Positions 17,953 through 28,487 of a stretch of 64,000 nt of DNA are shown here, piece by piece. Numbering within the stretch: the first letter of the stretch is position 1; the number at the start of each line of letters is the position of its first letter. The notes under the pieces were generated by a model, which saw only the letters and a list, made by a program, of their open reading frames with translations, had not been told where the DNA came from and did not search any database. The DNA lies in contig NZ_JACYXE010000009.1 of assembly GCF_014857905.1 (NCBI RefSeq), positions 62,001-126,000 of the forward strand, written 5' to 3'. The stretch is from Agilicoccus flavus. GTDB taxonomy: Bacteria; Actinomycetota; Actinomycetes; Actinomycetales; Dermatophilaceae. The position numbers were made by a program, and so were the translations under genes.

Positions 17953-17966
17953 ATCAGACCTCTGAT
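17953..17966 (+). promoter_or_regulatory. Candidate GntR operator before the DUF1537 kinase gene
   Basis: ATCAGA-CC-TCTGAT is a perfect 6-2-6 inverted repeat, 25 bases before the kinase start. The overlapping sequence AGAGAT-CAG-ACCTCT resembles the operator before the regulator gene itself (AGAGGT-CT-ACCTCT). This supports control of both transcripts by the same protein. Confidence 0.5.
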
Positions 17967-17991
17967 TCCTGCCACGAAGGAGTGCGCACCG

Positions 17992-19428
17992 ATGCCGCAG
18001 ACCCGCGAGACCCTGCTCGCCGGCCGACCGACCGGCCCGGCCGTCGACCCCGCCGAGATCGCCGCGGGGGTGGACGGGTCCCGGCGCGTGTTCGTCGTCC
18101 TCGACGACGACCCGACCGGCACGCAGTCGGTGACCGATCTCCCGGTGCTGATGAGCTGGAGCGTCGAGAGCCTGGAATGGGCACTCTCCCAGGGCAGGCC
18201 GGCCGTCTACGTCATGACGAACTCGCGCAGCCTCGACCCGGCCGACGCGCGGCAGCGCAACGTCGAGGTCGCCCGCGCCGCCTTCGAGGCCGCGGCGAAG
18301 GTCGGCGTCGACGTCGACTTCGTCTCGCGCTCGGACTCCACGCTGCGCGGGCACTTCCCGTTGGAGACCGACACCCTCGCCGCCGAGATCGAGGCGGCGA
18401 CCGGCCGGGGCGTCGACGGGGTCGTCGTCGTGCCTGCCTTCGGCGACGCGGGCCGGATCACCGTCGGCGGCGTCCACTACGCGGGATCCGACGCGGCCGG
18501 CTTCGTCCCGGTCGGCGAGTCGGAGTTCGCGACGGACGCCACCTTCGGGTACTGCAGCTCCGCGATGACCGACTGGGTGGCCGAGAAGACGGGCGGCCGC
18601 GTGGCGGCGCAGGACGTCGCCTTCGTCGACCTCACGACGCTGCGCACCGACCCGGAGGCCACCGTGGCGGCCCTCACCTCGCTGCGGGACGGCCGGCCGT
18701 TCGTCGTGGACATCGTCGAGGAGAACGACCTGCTCCTGCTGTCGGCGGCGCTCGAGCGGGCCGAGTCCACCGGCGTCCGGCTGCTCTACCGGGTCGGGCC
18801 GCCCTTCATGCGCGCCCGCCTCGGGCAGACCCCGCGCACGCCGCTGACCGGCGGGGAGGTGCGCGCCATCCGCGTCGACGGCGTGGCGGAGGACTCCGTC
18901 GGCGGGCTCATCATGATCGGCTCCCACACTGCCCTGACGACGAGCCAGCTCGAGGCGCTGCGCGCACGGTCGGCACCCACCGAGTTCGAGATCGACGTCG
19001 CGACGGTGCGCGACGCGGTGGCCCGCGAGGCCCACCTCGCGCAGATCGTGGCGGACGCGGTCGCGGCTCTGGCCTCCGGGAACGTCGCCGTGCGCACCTC
19101 GCGCACCCTCGTCAAGGGCGCCGACGCCGACGACTCCCTCGCCATCGCCCGCCTCGTCTCCTCGGCGGTCGTCGAGGTCACCCAGCGGATCCTCGCGGCG
19201 TACCCGCCGCGCTTCGTCGTGGCGAAGGGCGGCATCACCTCCTCCGACGTCGCCTCCCGCGGCCTGTCCATCGACCGCGCCTACGTCCGCGGCCCGATGC
19301 TCCCCGGGATCGTCTCGCTGTGGGAACCGATGGACGGCCCCGCCCGCGGCATCCCCTACATCGTGTTCGCCGGCAACGTCGGCGGCCCCGAGTCGCTCGC
19401 CGACGTCGTCGACACGTTGTCGGCCTGA
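17992..19428 (+). CDS. Four-carbon acid sugar kinase (DUF1537 family)
   Basis: 478 residues. DUF1537 proteins phosphorylate threonate, erythronate or 3-oxo-tetronates with ATP. Signatures: VLDDDPTGTQSV (residues 37-48), SRSDSTLRGHFP (near 110) and, near the C-terminus, VAKGGITSSDVA plus a Gly-rich FAGNVGGPESL. The ribosome binding site GAAGGAG is 9 bases before the ATG. The dehydrogenase downstream would produce the 3-oxo-tetronate that this kinase phosphorylates (OtnK/DtnK logic). The exact stereochemistry of the substrate cannot be decided. Confidence 0.9.
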   Translation: MPQTRETLLAGRPTGPAVDPAEIAAGVDGSRRVFVVLDDDPTGTQSVTDLPVLMSWSVESLEWALSQGRPAVYVMTNSRSLDPADARQRNVEVARAAFEAAAKVGVDVDFVSRSDSTLRGHFPLETDTLAAEIEAATGRGVDGVVVVPAFGDAGRITVGGVHYAGSDAAGFVPVGESEFATDATFGYCSSAMTDWVAEKTGGRVAAQDVAFVDLTTLRTDPEATVAALTSLRDGRPFVVDIVEENDLLLLSAALERAESTGVRLLYRVGPPFMRARLGQTPRTPLTGGEVRAIRVDGVAEDSVGGLIMIGSHTALTTSQLEALRARSAPTEFEIDVATVRDAVAREAHLAQIVADAVAALASGNVAVRTSRTLVKGADADDSLAIARLVSSAVVEVTQRILAAYPPRFVVAKGGITSSDVASRGLSIDRAYVRGPMLPGIVSLWEPMDGPARGIPYIVFAGNVGGPESLADVVDTLSA

Positions 19429-19600
19429 GGTCCCCGCGCCTGCGCCCGACCTTCTCCTCGCCCCCCGCCCGTCGGCCGCGCCCGACCCGCCGACGCCCGG
19501 CGGCGCGAAGACCCGGCCTCGGCCGTCGCTCCCCGGCGCGACGGCCCGGGCCCCCGCACGACCGTTCCCCGCACCTCACCCCTGCTCGAAGGAGACCCTC

Positions 19601-20518
19601 ATGACCACCACGACCGTGGCCGTCCTCGGCCTGGGCGCCATGGGCGCGCCGATGGCCCGTCACCTCGCCGCCACCGGGTTCGCCGTGCGCGGCTACGACC
19701 TCGACCCCGCCCGTTCCGCCGCGTGCGCCGAGTTCGGCGCGACCCCCGCCACCGGCGCCCGTGAAGCCGCGACCGGCGCCGACGTCGTCCTCCTCGCCGT
19801 CCGCAACGACGCCCAGCTGCGCGAGGCCCTCTGGGGTGCCTCCGACGGGGTCGTGACGGTTCTGACCCCGGGTGCGACGGTCCTGCTGACGAGCACGGTC
19901 GGCATCGACGCGGTGCGCCGCGTCGCGTCCGAGCTCGCGGGCGACGTCATCGGCCTCGTCGACGCGCCGGTGTCGGGCGGGCCCGTCCGGGCCGGGAACG
20001 GCGACCTGCTCGTCACGGTCGGCGCGACCGACGAGGCCTGGGCGGCCGCCCTGCCCGTCCTGCAGGCCATGGCCTCGACGCTGACGCGGGTCGGCGACAA
20101 GCCCAGCGACGGGCAGTGCATGAAGACCGTCAACCAGCTCCTGTGCGGGGTGCACATCGCCGCGGGCGCGGAGGCGCTCGCCCTGGCGGAGGCGCTCGGC
20201 CTCGACCCCGCCCTGGCGCTCGAGACGCTCGGCGCCGGAGCCGCGGCCTCGTTCATGCTCGGGGATCGCGGACCCCGGATGCTGCAGGCGTACGGCGACG
20301 GCGGCGCGGAGGTGCGCAGCCGGCTCGACATCTTCGTCAAGGACATGGGCCTCGTCACGACCGCCGCCCGGGGCGCCGGCGTGGCGACCCCGATCGCCGC
20401 GGCCGCCGAGCAGCTCTACCTGCTCGGCCAGGCGCAGGGCAAGGCCGCCGACGACGACTCCAGCGTGATCACCGTCCTCGCCCCGCAGCGCGCCGCCGAC
20501 GCGGGCGCGCGGGGCTGA
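19601..20518 (+). CDS. L-threonate dehydrogenase-like beta-hydroxyacid dehydrogenase
   Basis: 305 residues. Members oxidise threonate, erythronate or related hydroxyacids with NAD+. The Rossmann motif is VLGLGAMGAPMARHL, the substrate signature DAPVSGGPVRAGNGDLLV, and the catalytic Lys175 sits in MKTVNQLLCG. A CGAAGGAGAC ribosome binding site precedes the ATG. The 172-base gap to the kinase is long but contains no terminator or promoter I recognise. The third enzyme of the pathway, a class II-type aldolase (OtnC), is not in this window. Confidence 0.88.
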   Translation: MTTTTVAVLGLGAMGAPMARHLAATGFAVRGYDLDPARSAACAEFGATPATGAREAATGADVVLLAVRNDAQLREALWGASDGVVTVLTPGATVLLTSTVGIDAVRRVASELAGDVIGLVDAPVSGGPVRAGNGDLLVTVGATDEAWAAALPVLQAMASTLTRVGDKPSDGQCMKTVNQLLCGVHIAAGAEALALAEALGLDPALALETLGAGAAASFMLGDRGPRMLQAYGDGGAEVRSRLDIFVKDMGLVTTAARGAGVATPIAAAAEQLYLLGQAQGKAADDDSSVITVLAPQRAADAGARG

Positions 20519-20568
20519 GGTCGCCCGACCCTGGAACGACGCGAACGGACCGATTCCTGGGTGAGGCC

Positions 20569-20594
20569 GGGTGGGGTGTGAGCCCGCCCCGCCC
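20569..20594. terminator. Hairpin in the convergent gap after the dehydrogenase
   Basis: GGGTGGGG (20569-20576) pairs with CCCCGCCC (20587-20594), with one G-U pair and a 10-base loop, between two convergent genes. Confidence 0.4.
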
Positions 20595-20690
20595 GTGCCG
20601 TACCGAGGCGAGTCACGCGGCCGAGGCGTCGACGTCGCCGCAGCTCGGCCCGTCGTCGAAGGTCGGCGCGAGGCCCCGACGTCGCCGACC

Positions 20691-22640
20691 TCATCGCGAG
20701 GGCGCCGTCGCGATGTCGGCGAGGACGTCGGCCAGGAGTGGTCCGGCGGTGCGCGCACCGCCGGCGCCGTCCGCGACGAAGACCGCGATCGCGAGGTCGC
20801 CCTGGATCGCGATCATCCACGCGTGCGTGCGCGGCGGGGTGTCGGTGCCGTACTCGGCCGTCCCGGTCTTCGCCATGACCGGCCCGCCGGGCGCCCGGGC
20901 GAGGAAGGTGGCCGAGCCGCCGGTGACGACCCGGCGCAGCAAGCCCCGCAGGGCCTGCGCCTCCGGCGCCGTGACGGGGGCGGCGACCGGGGTCGCCGAC
21001 GGCGCGGACGCGGCCGGCTCGGTGACGAGCACCGGGCGGACCGGCCGGCCCGCCGCGATACTCGCGGCGACGGTCGCCATGCCCAGCGGCGAGCTGACGA
21101 TCCGGCCCTGCCCGATCTCGGCGGCGGCCACATCGGTCCCGCCGGTCGTCGCCGGCACCGTGCCGAGGGCCGCCGGTACCCCGAGCGACGGCGTCGCAGT
21201 GAGCCCGAGCGCGCCCGCCGCCTCGGCGAGGGAGTCCGGGCCGAGGCGGTCGCGGGCGGCGATGAGCCCGGTGTTGCACGAGTGGGCGACGACGTCCTGC
21301 AGCGGGATCCGGCCGAGCCGCGCGGCCGGGTAGTCGTCGTAGTTCTTGAAGACCCGCCCGTCGACGGTCGTCGTCGCCGCGCAGGCCAGCGGTGTCTGCG
21401 GGGTGAGACCGGCGCGCAGCAGGGCCAGGGCCGTGACGGCCTTGAACGTCGACCCGGGCGCGTACTGCCCGAGGGTCGCCGTCGACCCACCCGTGCCCCC
21501 GGGTCCGCTCGCGGCGGCGAGCACGTGGCCGTCGGACGGGCGGATCGCGACGATCGCGCTCGCCGGGCGCACCCCGGCCAGCGCCGCCTCGGCGGCCACC
21601 TGGCGGGTGAGGTCCAGCGTCACGCGGACGTCGCTCCCCCGACGGGCCGGCACCTCGAACAAGGCCCTCGGGCTGCCTTCGTCGGTCGGGATCGCCTCGA
21701 CGACGAATCCCGGGCTGCCCGTGAGGCGGTCGTTCTGCGCGGACTGCAGGCCGCCGAGACCGGTCGTGTCGCCGGCCCGGACCTTCCCCTTCGACGCCTC
21801 GACGATCTCGGCGGTGGCCTCGCCGACCCGGCCGAGGATCGGCGCCGCGAACGTCGCGCTGGGGGCGAGCGGCCGGGCGTCCGCGACGGAGGTCGCGCCC
21901 GGGATCGGGCCGAGCCGCCCGGCGATCGCGGCCAGCTCCCGGCTGGGCTCGCGGTAGACGATCGCCTCGACGAAGGCCTGCGGGCCCGCGCCGGCGACCG
22001 CCGCCTCGTACGCCCTCGGGTCGATGTCGATGAGCGCGGCGAGCCGCCGGGCCGACGTCCTGGCCTGGGCGACCGAGGCGGTCTCGGGGCGGGAGATCCC
22101 GATCCGGCGCACGGCCCGTTCGGTGACGAGCACGGCGCCGCCGGCGCCGGTGATGCGACCGCGGGGGGCGTCGCGCCGGGTGGCGCCGAGGCGGTCGGTC
22201 GGCGCGAGGCCGGGCGCGACGACGGCGTTCGACCACGTGCCCCGCCAGACGTCGCCGTCGCGGCGGAGGGGCATGCTCGTGCGATACGTCCACGGCTGCT
22301 TGTCCGCGTGCACCGTCCACGTGTGGTCGAGGGCGACCGACCCCGCGCCCTCCCCCTCCTCGAGGGTCAGCCCCGCGACCGTGACCCGGTGCGGGATCCC
22401 GCCCATCCCCGCCAGCGTGGCCGTGAGGCGCTGCTGCGCGGCCGCGGCGTCGGCGCCCTCCTCGACGTCGACCGGCGCCGGCACCCTCCCGGCCGCCAGG
22501 CTGCGGGCGGCGGCCTCGGCGTACTCCTGCGCTCCCTGCCGGTGATCGGGGCGCAGGAGAACGACGCCCGCGATCGCGATCGCAGCGACGACCCCCACCA
22601 CGATCAGGCTGATGAGAACCGCGAATCCCCGTCGCCGCAT
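20691..22640 (-). CDS. Class B penicillin-binding protein with MecA-N-like domain
   Basis: 649 residues. It cross-links peptidoglycan outside the membrane. An N-terminal anchor ([15 protein letters not shown] onward) is followed by an NTF2-like MecA-N region (about 40-150), a dimerisation domain and the transpeptidase. The transpeptidase has Ser397 in [11 protein letters not shown] at about 454-456 and Lys591 in [17 protein letters not shown] precedes the chosen ATG; an upstream in-frame ATG would put 24 polar residues before the anchor. The MecA-N fold occurs in PBP2a but also in intrinsic actinomycete proteins, so resistance is not implied. It diverges from the LysR/serine hydrolase pair. 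Confidence 0.9.
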   Translation of the reverse strand: MRRRGFAVLISLIVVGVVAAIAIAGVVLLRPDHRQGAQEYAEAAARSLAAGRVPAPVDVEEGADAAAAQQRLTATLAGMGGIPHRVTVAGLTLEEGEGAGSVALDHTWTVHADKQPWTYRTSMPLRRDGDVWRGTWSNAVVAPGLAPTDRLGATRRDAPRGRITGAGGAVLVTERAVRRIGISRPETASVAQARTSARRLAALIDIDPRAYEAAVAGAGPQAFVEAIVYREPSRELAAIAGRLGPIPGATSVADARPLAPSATFAAPILGRVGEATAEIVEASKGKVRAGDTTGLGGLQSAQNDRLTGSPGFVVEAIPTDEGSPRALFEVPARRGSDVRVTLDLTRQVAAEAALAGVRPASAIVAIRPSDGHVLAAASGPGGTGGSTATLGQYAPGSTFKAVTALALLRAGLTPQTPLACAATTTVDGRVFKNYDDYPAARLGRIPLQDVVAHSCNTGLIAARDRLGPDSLAEAAGALGLTATPSLGVPAALGTVPATTGGTDVAAAEIGQGRIVSSPLGMATVAASIAAGRPVRPVLVTEPAASAPSATPVAAPVTAPEAQALRGLLRRVVTGGSATFLARAPGGPVMAKTGTAEYGTDTPPRTHAWMIAIQGDLAIAVFVADGAGGARTAGPLLADVLADIATAPSR

Positions 22641-22746
22641 CGGCGATCCCCTTCCCTGCCCCCGGAGCAGCGGCACCGGCTCATCGTCCCCGCCGAGCCG
22701 AGCGAGAGTCAAAGACTATGAACCGCGCCCCGTGATATTCCCTCGC

Positions 22747-22752
22747 TATCGT
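22747..22752 (+). promoter_or_regulatory. -10 box of a leaderless promoter for the LysR gene
   Basis: TATCGT ends 6 bases before the GTG at 22759, so transcription would start at or next to the initiation codon. No clear -35 is visible. There is no ribosome binding site before this GTG, which supports the leaderless reading. Confidence 0.45.
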
Positions 22753-22758
22753 CGGGTC

Positions 22759-23583
22759 GTGGACCTTCTTCGTCACGCCCGGTTCTTCGTCGCGGTGGCC
22801 GAGCACCTGCACTTCGGCCACGCCGCCGACGAACTCGGCATGGCCCAGCCGCCACTCTCGCAGGGCATCCAGCGCCTCGAACGGAATCTCGGCGTGCGCC
22901 TCTTCGACCGCGACGCGCGGCGCGTGCAGCTCACGCCCGCCGGAGCCGACCTGCTCCCCGCGGCACGCGACCTGCTCGGGGACGCCGACCGGTGGGTGTC
23001 GCAGGCCCGCGCCTGGACGCCTCGCGCGACGCTCCGGTTCGGCATCGCCGACGACCTGCTCGGACGGTGGGGCGGCCTGCTGCGCGCGCTCGCGGCCGAC
23101 GGCTGGAATCCGCTGCCGATCGTCCGCCCGAGCAGCACGCTCGTGCAGGCGACCCGCGACGGCGAGGTCGACGTCGCACTGATCCGCCACCCCTGCATCG
23201 TCGACGGCCTGCTCACCGGGGCGGTGTTCTCGGCGCCGGCCCGGCTCGTGGCGCAGGGCCCCGAGGGAGGCGCGATCGCGCTGCCCGTCGCGGTGCCGCC
23301 CCGCAGCCACCACCCTGCGGCGCACGACCAGCTCGTCGACGCCCTCGCGCGCCTCGGCCACAGCGGGGCGGTCGTCGAGCTCGGCACGGCCTCGGAGCGC
23401 GACGCGTGGGTGGCGGCGGGCCGTGCCGCGGCGCTCGTCGTCGGCGAGGGCCACGAGGTCGACGCCGCGCCCGTGGCGGCGCTCGAGATCCGGGTGCGCG
23501 TGGTCATGGGCCCGCTGCGCGTGCGGCGCTCCGGCGTCGATGCGCCGGCCCTTCTGACCCGGGTCGAGGAGCTACTCCGATGA
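22759..23583 (+). CDS. LysR-family transcriptional regulator
   Basis: 274 residues from GTG. The LysR helix-turn-helix is intact: [51 protein letters not shown]. The effector domain (about 95-270) is shorter than usual. The stop overlaps the start of a penicillin-recognising serine hydrolase by 4 bases, and a penicillin-binding protein gene diverges on the other side. The arrangement recalls AmpR-type control of beta-lactam genes, but here regulator and hydrolase face the same way. The inducer is unknown. Confidence 0.88.
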   Translation: MDLLRHARFFVAVAEHLHFGHAADELGMAQPPLSQGIQRLERNLGVRLFDRDARRVQLTPAGADLLPAARDLLGDADRWVSQARAWTPRATLRFGIADDLLGRWGGLLRALAADGWNPLPIVRPSSTLVQATRDGEVDVALIRHPCIVDGLLTGAVFSAPARLVAQGPEGGAIALPVAVPPRSHHPAAHDQLVDALARLGHSGAVVELGTASERDAWVAAGRAAALVVGEGHEVDAAPVAALEIRVRVVMGPLRVRRSGVDAPALLTRVEELLR

Positions 23584-24587
23584 CCCGGTGGCACGACGCG
23601 GCGGAGACGATCCGGGCCCTGGCGGCCGACGCCGGCGTGCACGCGCGGGTCCACGCCCGGGCTGTCGAGACCACGACGCGAGAGGCGGAGGCGCCCGGGG
23701 CGAGCACGCCGGTGGCGGGGAGACGTGACGTCGAGGCGCTCGAACCCGAGGTCGCCGTCGAGGCCGACACCCCGACGGCGATCGCGTCCCTCTACAAGCC
23801 GGCGTTGGCGGGCGCCTGGGCCGATCTCGTCGCAGCCGGCGAGTTCGACCCCGTCTCCCGGCTGCGGCTCCCGTCGCGGGGCCGCGCCCCGGGCGAGACC
23901 GGGGTGGCCGCGCTCGCCGACGACGTCGAGGTCTCCCAGCGCGACGCCGTCCGGCTCATGCTCGCCGTCTCCGACAACGCGTGCGCCGAGGCGCTGCTCG
24001 ACCTCGTCGGCCTCACCCGCGTCGCGGCGTGGCTCGCCGGGCACGGGCTCTCCGCGACCGCGGTGCGTCGCGGCTCCGCGCAGAGCCTGCGCCGGATCAT
24101 CGAGGAGACCGGCGGGCGCAGCCTGAGCGAGGCGATGAGCCGCCTCGCCGACCCTCGGCACGACCGCGGGACGAGCGAATACGACTCGGCGATGACGAGT
24201 TCCGGAACCGCCCGGGAACTCACGGCGATCCTGCGCATCCTCTGGCTCGGCGAGCAGTACGACTGGGTGCGGGAATCGATGCGCCGCCAGGCCTGGCGGC
24301 ACCGGATCGGCTCGGGCTTCCCACACGACGACGTCGGCGTCGCGGGCAAGACCGGCACGCTCGGCCGGCTGCGCCACGAGGCGGCGGTCGTGCACTTCCC
24401 CCACGAGCTGCCCGTCGCCGTCGCGGTCATGACCGTCTCCGTCCGCCCGGAGATGCACCAGCCCCGCGTCGACGCCGCCATCGGCGCGATCGCCCGGAGC
24501 GCCGTCAACGCGCTCCGCACCCCGGCGGCCCTCGCCATGTGGCCCCCTCCGCACGAACCCGGGTCGCCTCGCGAACCGCCGTGCTGA
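23580..24587 (+). CDS. Serine hydrolase of the beta-lactamase class A-like fold
   Basis: 335 residues. Three motifs of penicillin-recognising enzymes are present with class A spacing: Ser70-Leu-Tyr-Lys73, Ser131-Asp-Asn133 and Lys257-Thr-Gly. The Glu166-type ExxLN omega-loop motif that deacylates penicillin in true class A enzymes is not evident. There is no signal peptide; the N-terminus [15 protein letters not shown] is amphipathic. It may therefore be a cytoplasmic serine hydrolase rather than a resistance enzyme. It is translationally coupled to the LysR gene. Confidence 0.78.
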   Translation: MTRWHDAAETIRALAADAGVHARVHARAVETTTREAEAPGASTPVAGRRDVEALEPEVAVEADTPTAIASLYKPALAGAWADLVAAGEFDPVSRLRLPSRGRAPGETGVAALADDVEVSQRDAVRLMLAVSDNACAEALLDLVGLTRVAAWLAGHGLSATAVRRGSAQSLRRIIEETGGRSLSEAMSRLADPRHDRGTSEYDSAMTSSGTARELTAILRILWLGEQYDWVRESMRRQAWRHRIGSGFPHDDVGVAGKTGTLGRLRHEAAVVHFPHELPVAVAVMTVSVRPEMHQPRVDAAIGAIARSAVNALRTPAALAMWPPPHEPGSPREPPC

Positions 24588-24598
24588 GACCAGGGCCG

Positions 24599-24997
24599 TC
24601 AGAGAGCCTGCAGGAGGAGTCCGGGACGGACCTGTCCGATCAGGTCGACGTCACCGTCGGCATGCAGCACACCGGCCTGGTGCGACAGGGCGGTCTCGGC
24701 GATGAAGAGGTCTCCGATCGCCCGCCGGTGCCACCTGCTCTGATGACGGGCGAGGTCGGCCTGGAGCCGCAGCACACGATCGAAGATGTCCGCGGGAGCA
24801 TCCAGCACGGAGAACGTGTCACGCAGTGCGGCACACTCCAGGTCGTCGTCACGGGCCGACCGCGCCGAGTACAACCACTCGAGGACGCCCATCTCACAGA
24901 TCGCCGACCGGGCCGGGCTGATCCCCGCGGGCAAAGGGGTCCCGTCGGCCAGGCGGACGTGAGCGCTCTTGTCGATGATCCAGAGGTTCAGCGCCAT
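24599..24997 (-). CDS. vapC: VapC-type PIN-domain toxin
   Basis: 132 residues, the typical VapC length. Acidic residues of the PIN site are visible: Asp in LWIIDKSAH (near 9), Glu in CEMGVLEWL (near 35), and Asp residues in IGDLFIAETA and HADGDVDLI (near 95 and 115). PIN toxins are Mg-dependent RNases that cut tRNA or rRNA when the antitoxin is lost. The start overlaps the antitoxin stop by 10 bases. Confidence 0.87.
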   Translation of the reverse strand: MALNLWIIDKSAHVRLADGTPLPAGISPARSAICEMGVLEWLYSARSARDDDLECAALRDTFSVLDAPADIFDRVLRLQADLARHQSRWHRRAIGDLFIAETALSHQAGVLHADGDVDLIGQVRPGLLLQAL

Positions 24998-25215
24998 GCG
25001 TCGCCCGGCAACAGGACGCCGACGTCGACGCTCGCGGGTGCGCTCGAAAGGTGTCGGTCGAGGGCGTCTTGGCGGCGTCGCTCCTCATCGTCGCTCTGCT
25101 CGATCACGAGCCGTAGCCCCCTCTCGACCGTGGCGCGCAACGTGCCTCCCGTCGCGTCGAGCGCCCGGGAGGCGAGAGCCTCGTCGAGTTCGATGGTGGT
25201 GCGCTTGACGGTCAT
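24988..25215 (-). CDS. vapB: VapB-type antitoxin, ribbon-helix-helix
   Basis: 75 residues. The N-terminus KRTTIELDEALASRAL is the strand-helix start of a ribbon-helix-helix DNA-binding domain. The acidic C-terminal part should wrap the toxin. It precedes and overlaps vapC, the standard order. The ATG has no ribosome binding site, and a TAGTTT box ends 6 bases upstream, so the mRNA is probably leaderless. Confidence 0.83.
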   Translation of the reverse strand: MTVKRTTIELDEALASRALDATGGTLRATVERGLRLVIEQSDDEERRRQDALDRHLSSAPASVDVGVLLPGDAWR

Positions 25216-25221
25216 GAGGAC

Positions 25222-25246
25222 AAACTATCGACCTCGGGTACATACC
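25222..25246 (-). promoter_or_regulatory. vapBC promoter with small inverted repeat
   Basis: On this strand TAGTTT (25227 to 25222) is a -10 box 6 bases before the vapB ATG. GGTA-TG-TACC (25246 to 25237) is a short perfect inverted repeat in the spacer and could be the site for VapB autorepression. Confidence 0.4.
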
Positions 25247-25384
25247 TTGGCCATGACCTTCGATGCCCCCGAGAAAGGCCTCGAGCCCGACCCGATGTCG
25301 GCGATGCCGGAGTGGCGAGCTGTGCCGACACGGCGGCACACCCGAGCCGGCCCGGCATGGTCCAGCAGGTGGTCGACCACGCGG

Positions 25385-25418
25385 GACGGGCCGCACCCCC
25401 GAAGGGATGCGGCCCGTC
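25385..25418 (-). terminator. groEL terminator
   Basis: GACGGGCCGCA and its exact complement (11 bp) enclose a 12-base loop, 27 bases after the groEL stop on this strand. Confidence 0.65.
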
Positions 25419-25444
25419 TCGTCGATCGGGGTGAGGCGAAGGGC

Positions 25445-27199
<1,755 letters not shown>

Positions 27200-27262
27200 T
27201 CAGGATGGTGCTCCTCACCCCCACCTCGCCGCGGTCCGGAACGCCGGCCGGAGCCGCCTGTT

Positions 27263-27289
27263 CTGTCACTCGACGAGGGAGAGTGCTAA
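27263..27289. promoter_or_regulatory. Degenerate CIRCE element (HrcA operator)
   Basis: CTGTCACTC, nine bases, then GAGTGCTAA. The right half is a perfect CIRCE arm; the left matches TTAGCACTC at 6 of 9 positions with the exact 9-base spacing. It is the groEL-proximal copy. Confidence 0.6.
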
Positions 27290-27297
27290 TCCCATGA

Positions 27298-27324
27298 TTA
27301 GCACTCGGGCATGGTGAGTGCAAA
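27298..27324. promoter_or_regulatory. CIRCE element (HrcA operator) upstream of groEL
   Basis: TTAGCACTC, nine bases, then GAGTGCAAA: one mismatch from the consensus TTAGCACTC-N9-GAGTGCTAA. HrcA binds this site and represses chaperonin genes until heat shock. It lies 8 bases from the degenerate copy. Confidence 0.88.
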
Positions 27325-27330
27325 TGACTC

Positions 27331-27359
27331 GGCCCGCCCACCGGTGGGGTGGACGGGCC
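27331..27359 (-). terminator. Terminator of the DUF3263 gene
   Basis: On this strand GGCCCGTCCACC and GGTGGGCGGGCC pair around CCACC, with one G-U pair in 12. It starts 22 bases after the DUF3263 stop and just before the CIRCE region, so it insulates groEL from upstream transcription. Confidence 0.55.
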
Positions 27360-27381
27360 GCGCGGGGGTCTGGGGCGCGTG

Positions 27382-27675
27382 TCAGAGGTCGCCGGCGAGG
27401 CGGCGGGCCGAGCGCGCCTTCTGGCGGGAGGCGCGCATCCGCCGCAGCCGCTTGACGAGCATCGGGTCGTGGGCGAGCGCCGCTTCGGTGTCGATGAGCG
27501 CGTTGAGGGTCTGGTAGTACCGCGTCGAGTTCATGTCGAAGAGGTCCTTGATGGACTGCTCCTTGGCGCCCGGGTACTTCCACCACTGCCGCTCGAACGC
27601 GAGGATCTCGCGTTCGGAGTCGTTGAGCTCGCGCCGACCCTGCGTCAACACCGGTGCGTGTGCGCTCGTCCCCAT
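27382..27675 (-). CDS. DUF3263 family protein
   Basis: 97 residues. The core [21 protein letters not shown], then [20 protein letters not shown], is the DUF3263 signature: a sigma-factor-like helix-turn-helix with a WW pair. The C-terminus is strongly basic ([17 protein letters not shown]). GGAGGGG precedes the ATG at 27675; an upstream in-frame ATG has no such site. The family is actinomycete-specific, and a DNA-binding role is inferred only from the fold and charge. Confidence 0.85.
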   Translation of the reverse strand: MGTSAHAPVLTQGRRELNDSEREILAFERQWWKYPGAKEQSIKDLFDMNSTRYYQTLNALIDTEAALAHDPMLVKRLRRMRASRQKARSARRLAGDL

Positions 27676-27784
27676 CACGTCCCCTCCTCTGGCGGTCCGG
27701 TTGTCATGGTCGCACGAAAGCACACCGGTGTCATTCACCCGGCGGCCGACTCGGAGCGGCCCGGTGGATGTCGGACCCAGCCTC

Positions 27785-27790
27785 TAGGGT
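27785..27790 (+). promoter_or_regulatory. -10 box of a leaderless ung promoter
   Basis: TAGGGT ends 7 bases before the ung ATG (27798), leaving no room for a ribosome binding site. Confidence 0.45.
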
Positions 27791-27797
27791 GAGGCGC

Positions 27798-28487
27798 ATG
27801 AGCGAGCCGCGCCCCCTGTCCGAGCTCGTGCACCCCACGTGGGCGCAGGCGCTGGAACCGGTCGCCGACCAGGTCACGCGCATGGGCGAGTTCCTGCGCG
27901 CCGAGCTCGCGGCCGGGCGCTCCTACCTCCCCGGCGGCGCGCACGTCCTGCGGGCGTTCGAGCGGCCCCTGCCCGACGTGCGCGCGCTCATCGTCGGGCA
28001 GGACCCCTACCCCACTCCCGGCCACGCCGTCGGGTTGTCCTTCTCCGTCGCCCCCGACGTCAGCCCCATCCCCAAGAGCCTGGCCAACATCTACCAGGAG
28101 CTGACCACCGACCTCGGGGTCGCGCGCCCGAGCACCGGCGACCTCACACCGTGGGCCGACCGGGGCGTGCTCCTGCTCAACCGTGTCCTCACCGTGGCCC
28201 CCGGCGCCTCCGCGAGCCACCGCGGCAAGGGCTGGGAGGAGGTGACGGCGCGGGCCATCGAGGCCCTGGTCGAGCGGGCCGCCGCCGGTCAGCCGCTCGT
28301 CGCGATCCTCTGGGGGCGCGACGCCCGCAACCTCGCCCTGCACCTGCACGGCATCCCCTGCGTCGAGAGCGCGCACCCCTCCCCGCTCTCGGCGCGGTCC
28401 GGGTTCTTCGGGTCCCGGCCGTTCAGCCGGGCTAACGAGCTCCTGCGCGAGCAGGGCGCCGACCCCATCGACTGGAGCCTGCCGTGA
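27798..28487 (+). CDS. ung: Uracil-DNA glycosylase, family 1
   Basis: 229 residues. It removes uracil from DNA to start base excision repair. The catalytic Asp69 lies in [18 protein letters not shown]. The later motifs [14 protein letters not shown] and HPSPLSA (catalytic His193) are all present in family order. The stop overlaps the SGNH hydrolase start by 4 bases. Confidence 0.95.
   Translation: MSEPRPLSELVHPTWAQALEPVADQVTRMGEFLRAELAAGRSYLPGGAHVLRAFERPLPDVRALIVGQDPYPTPGHAVGLSFSVAPDVSPIPKSLANIYQELTTDLGVARPSTGDLTPWADRGVLLLNRVLTVAPGASASHRGKGWEEVTARAIEALVERAAAGQPLVAILWGRDARNLALHLHGIPCVESAHPSPLSARSGFFGSRPFSRANELLREQGADPIDWSLP

Noticed and set aside
27281-27306. GAGTGCTAA-N8-TTAGCACTC as a single CIRCE element
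   Set aside because: The arms are in the wrong order (everted) and the spacing is 8. They are better read as the right arm of one CIRCE and the left arm of the next.
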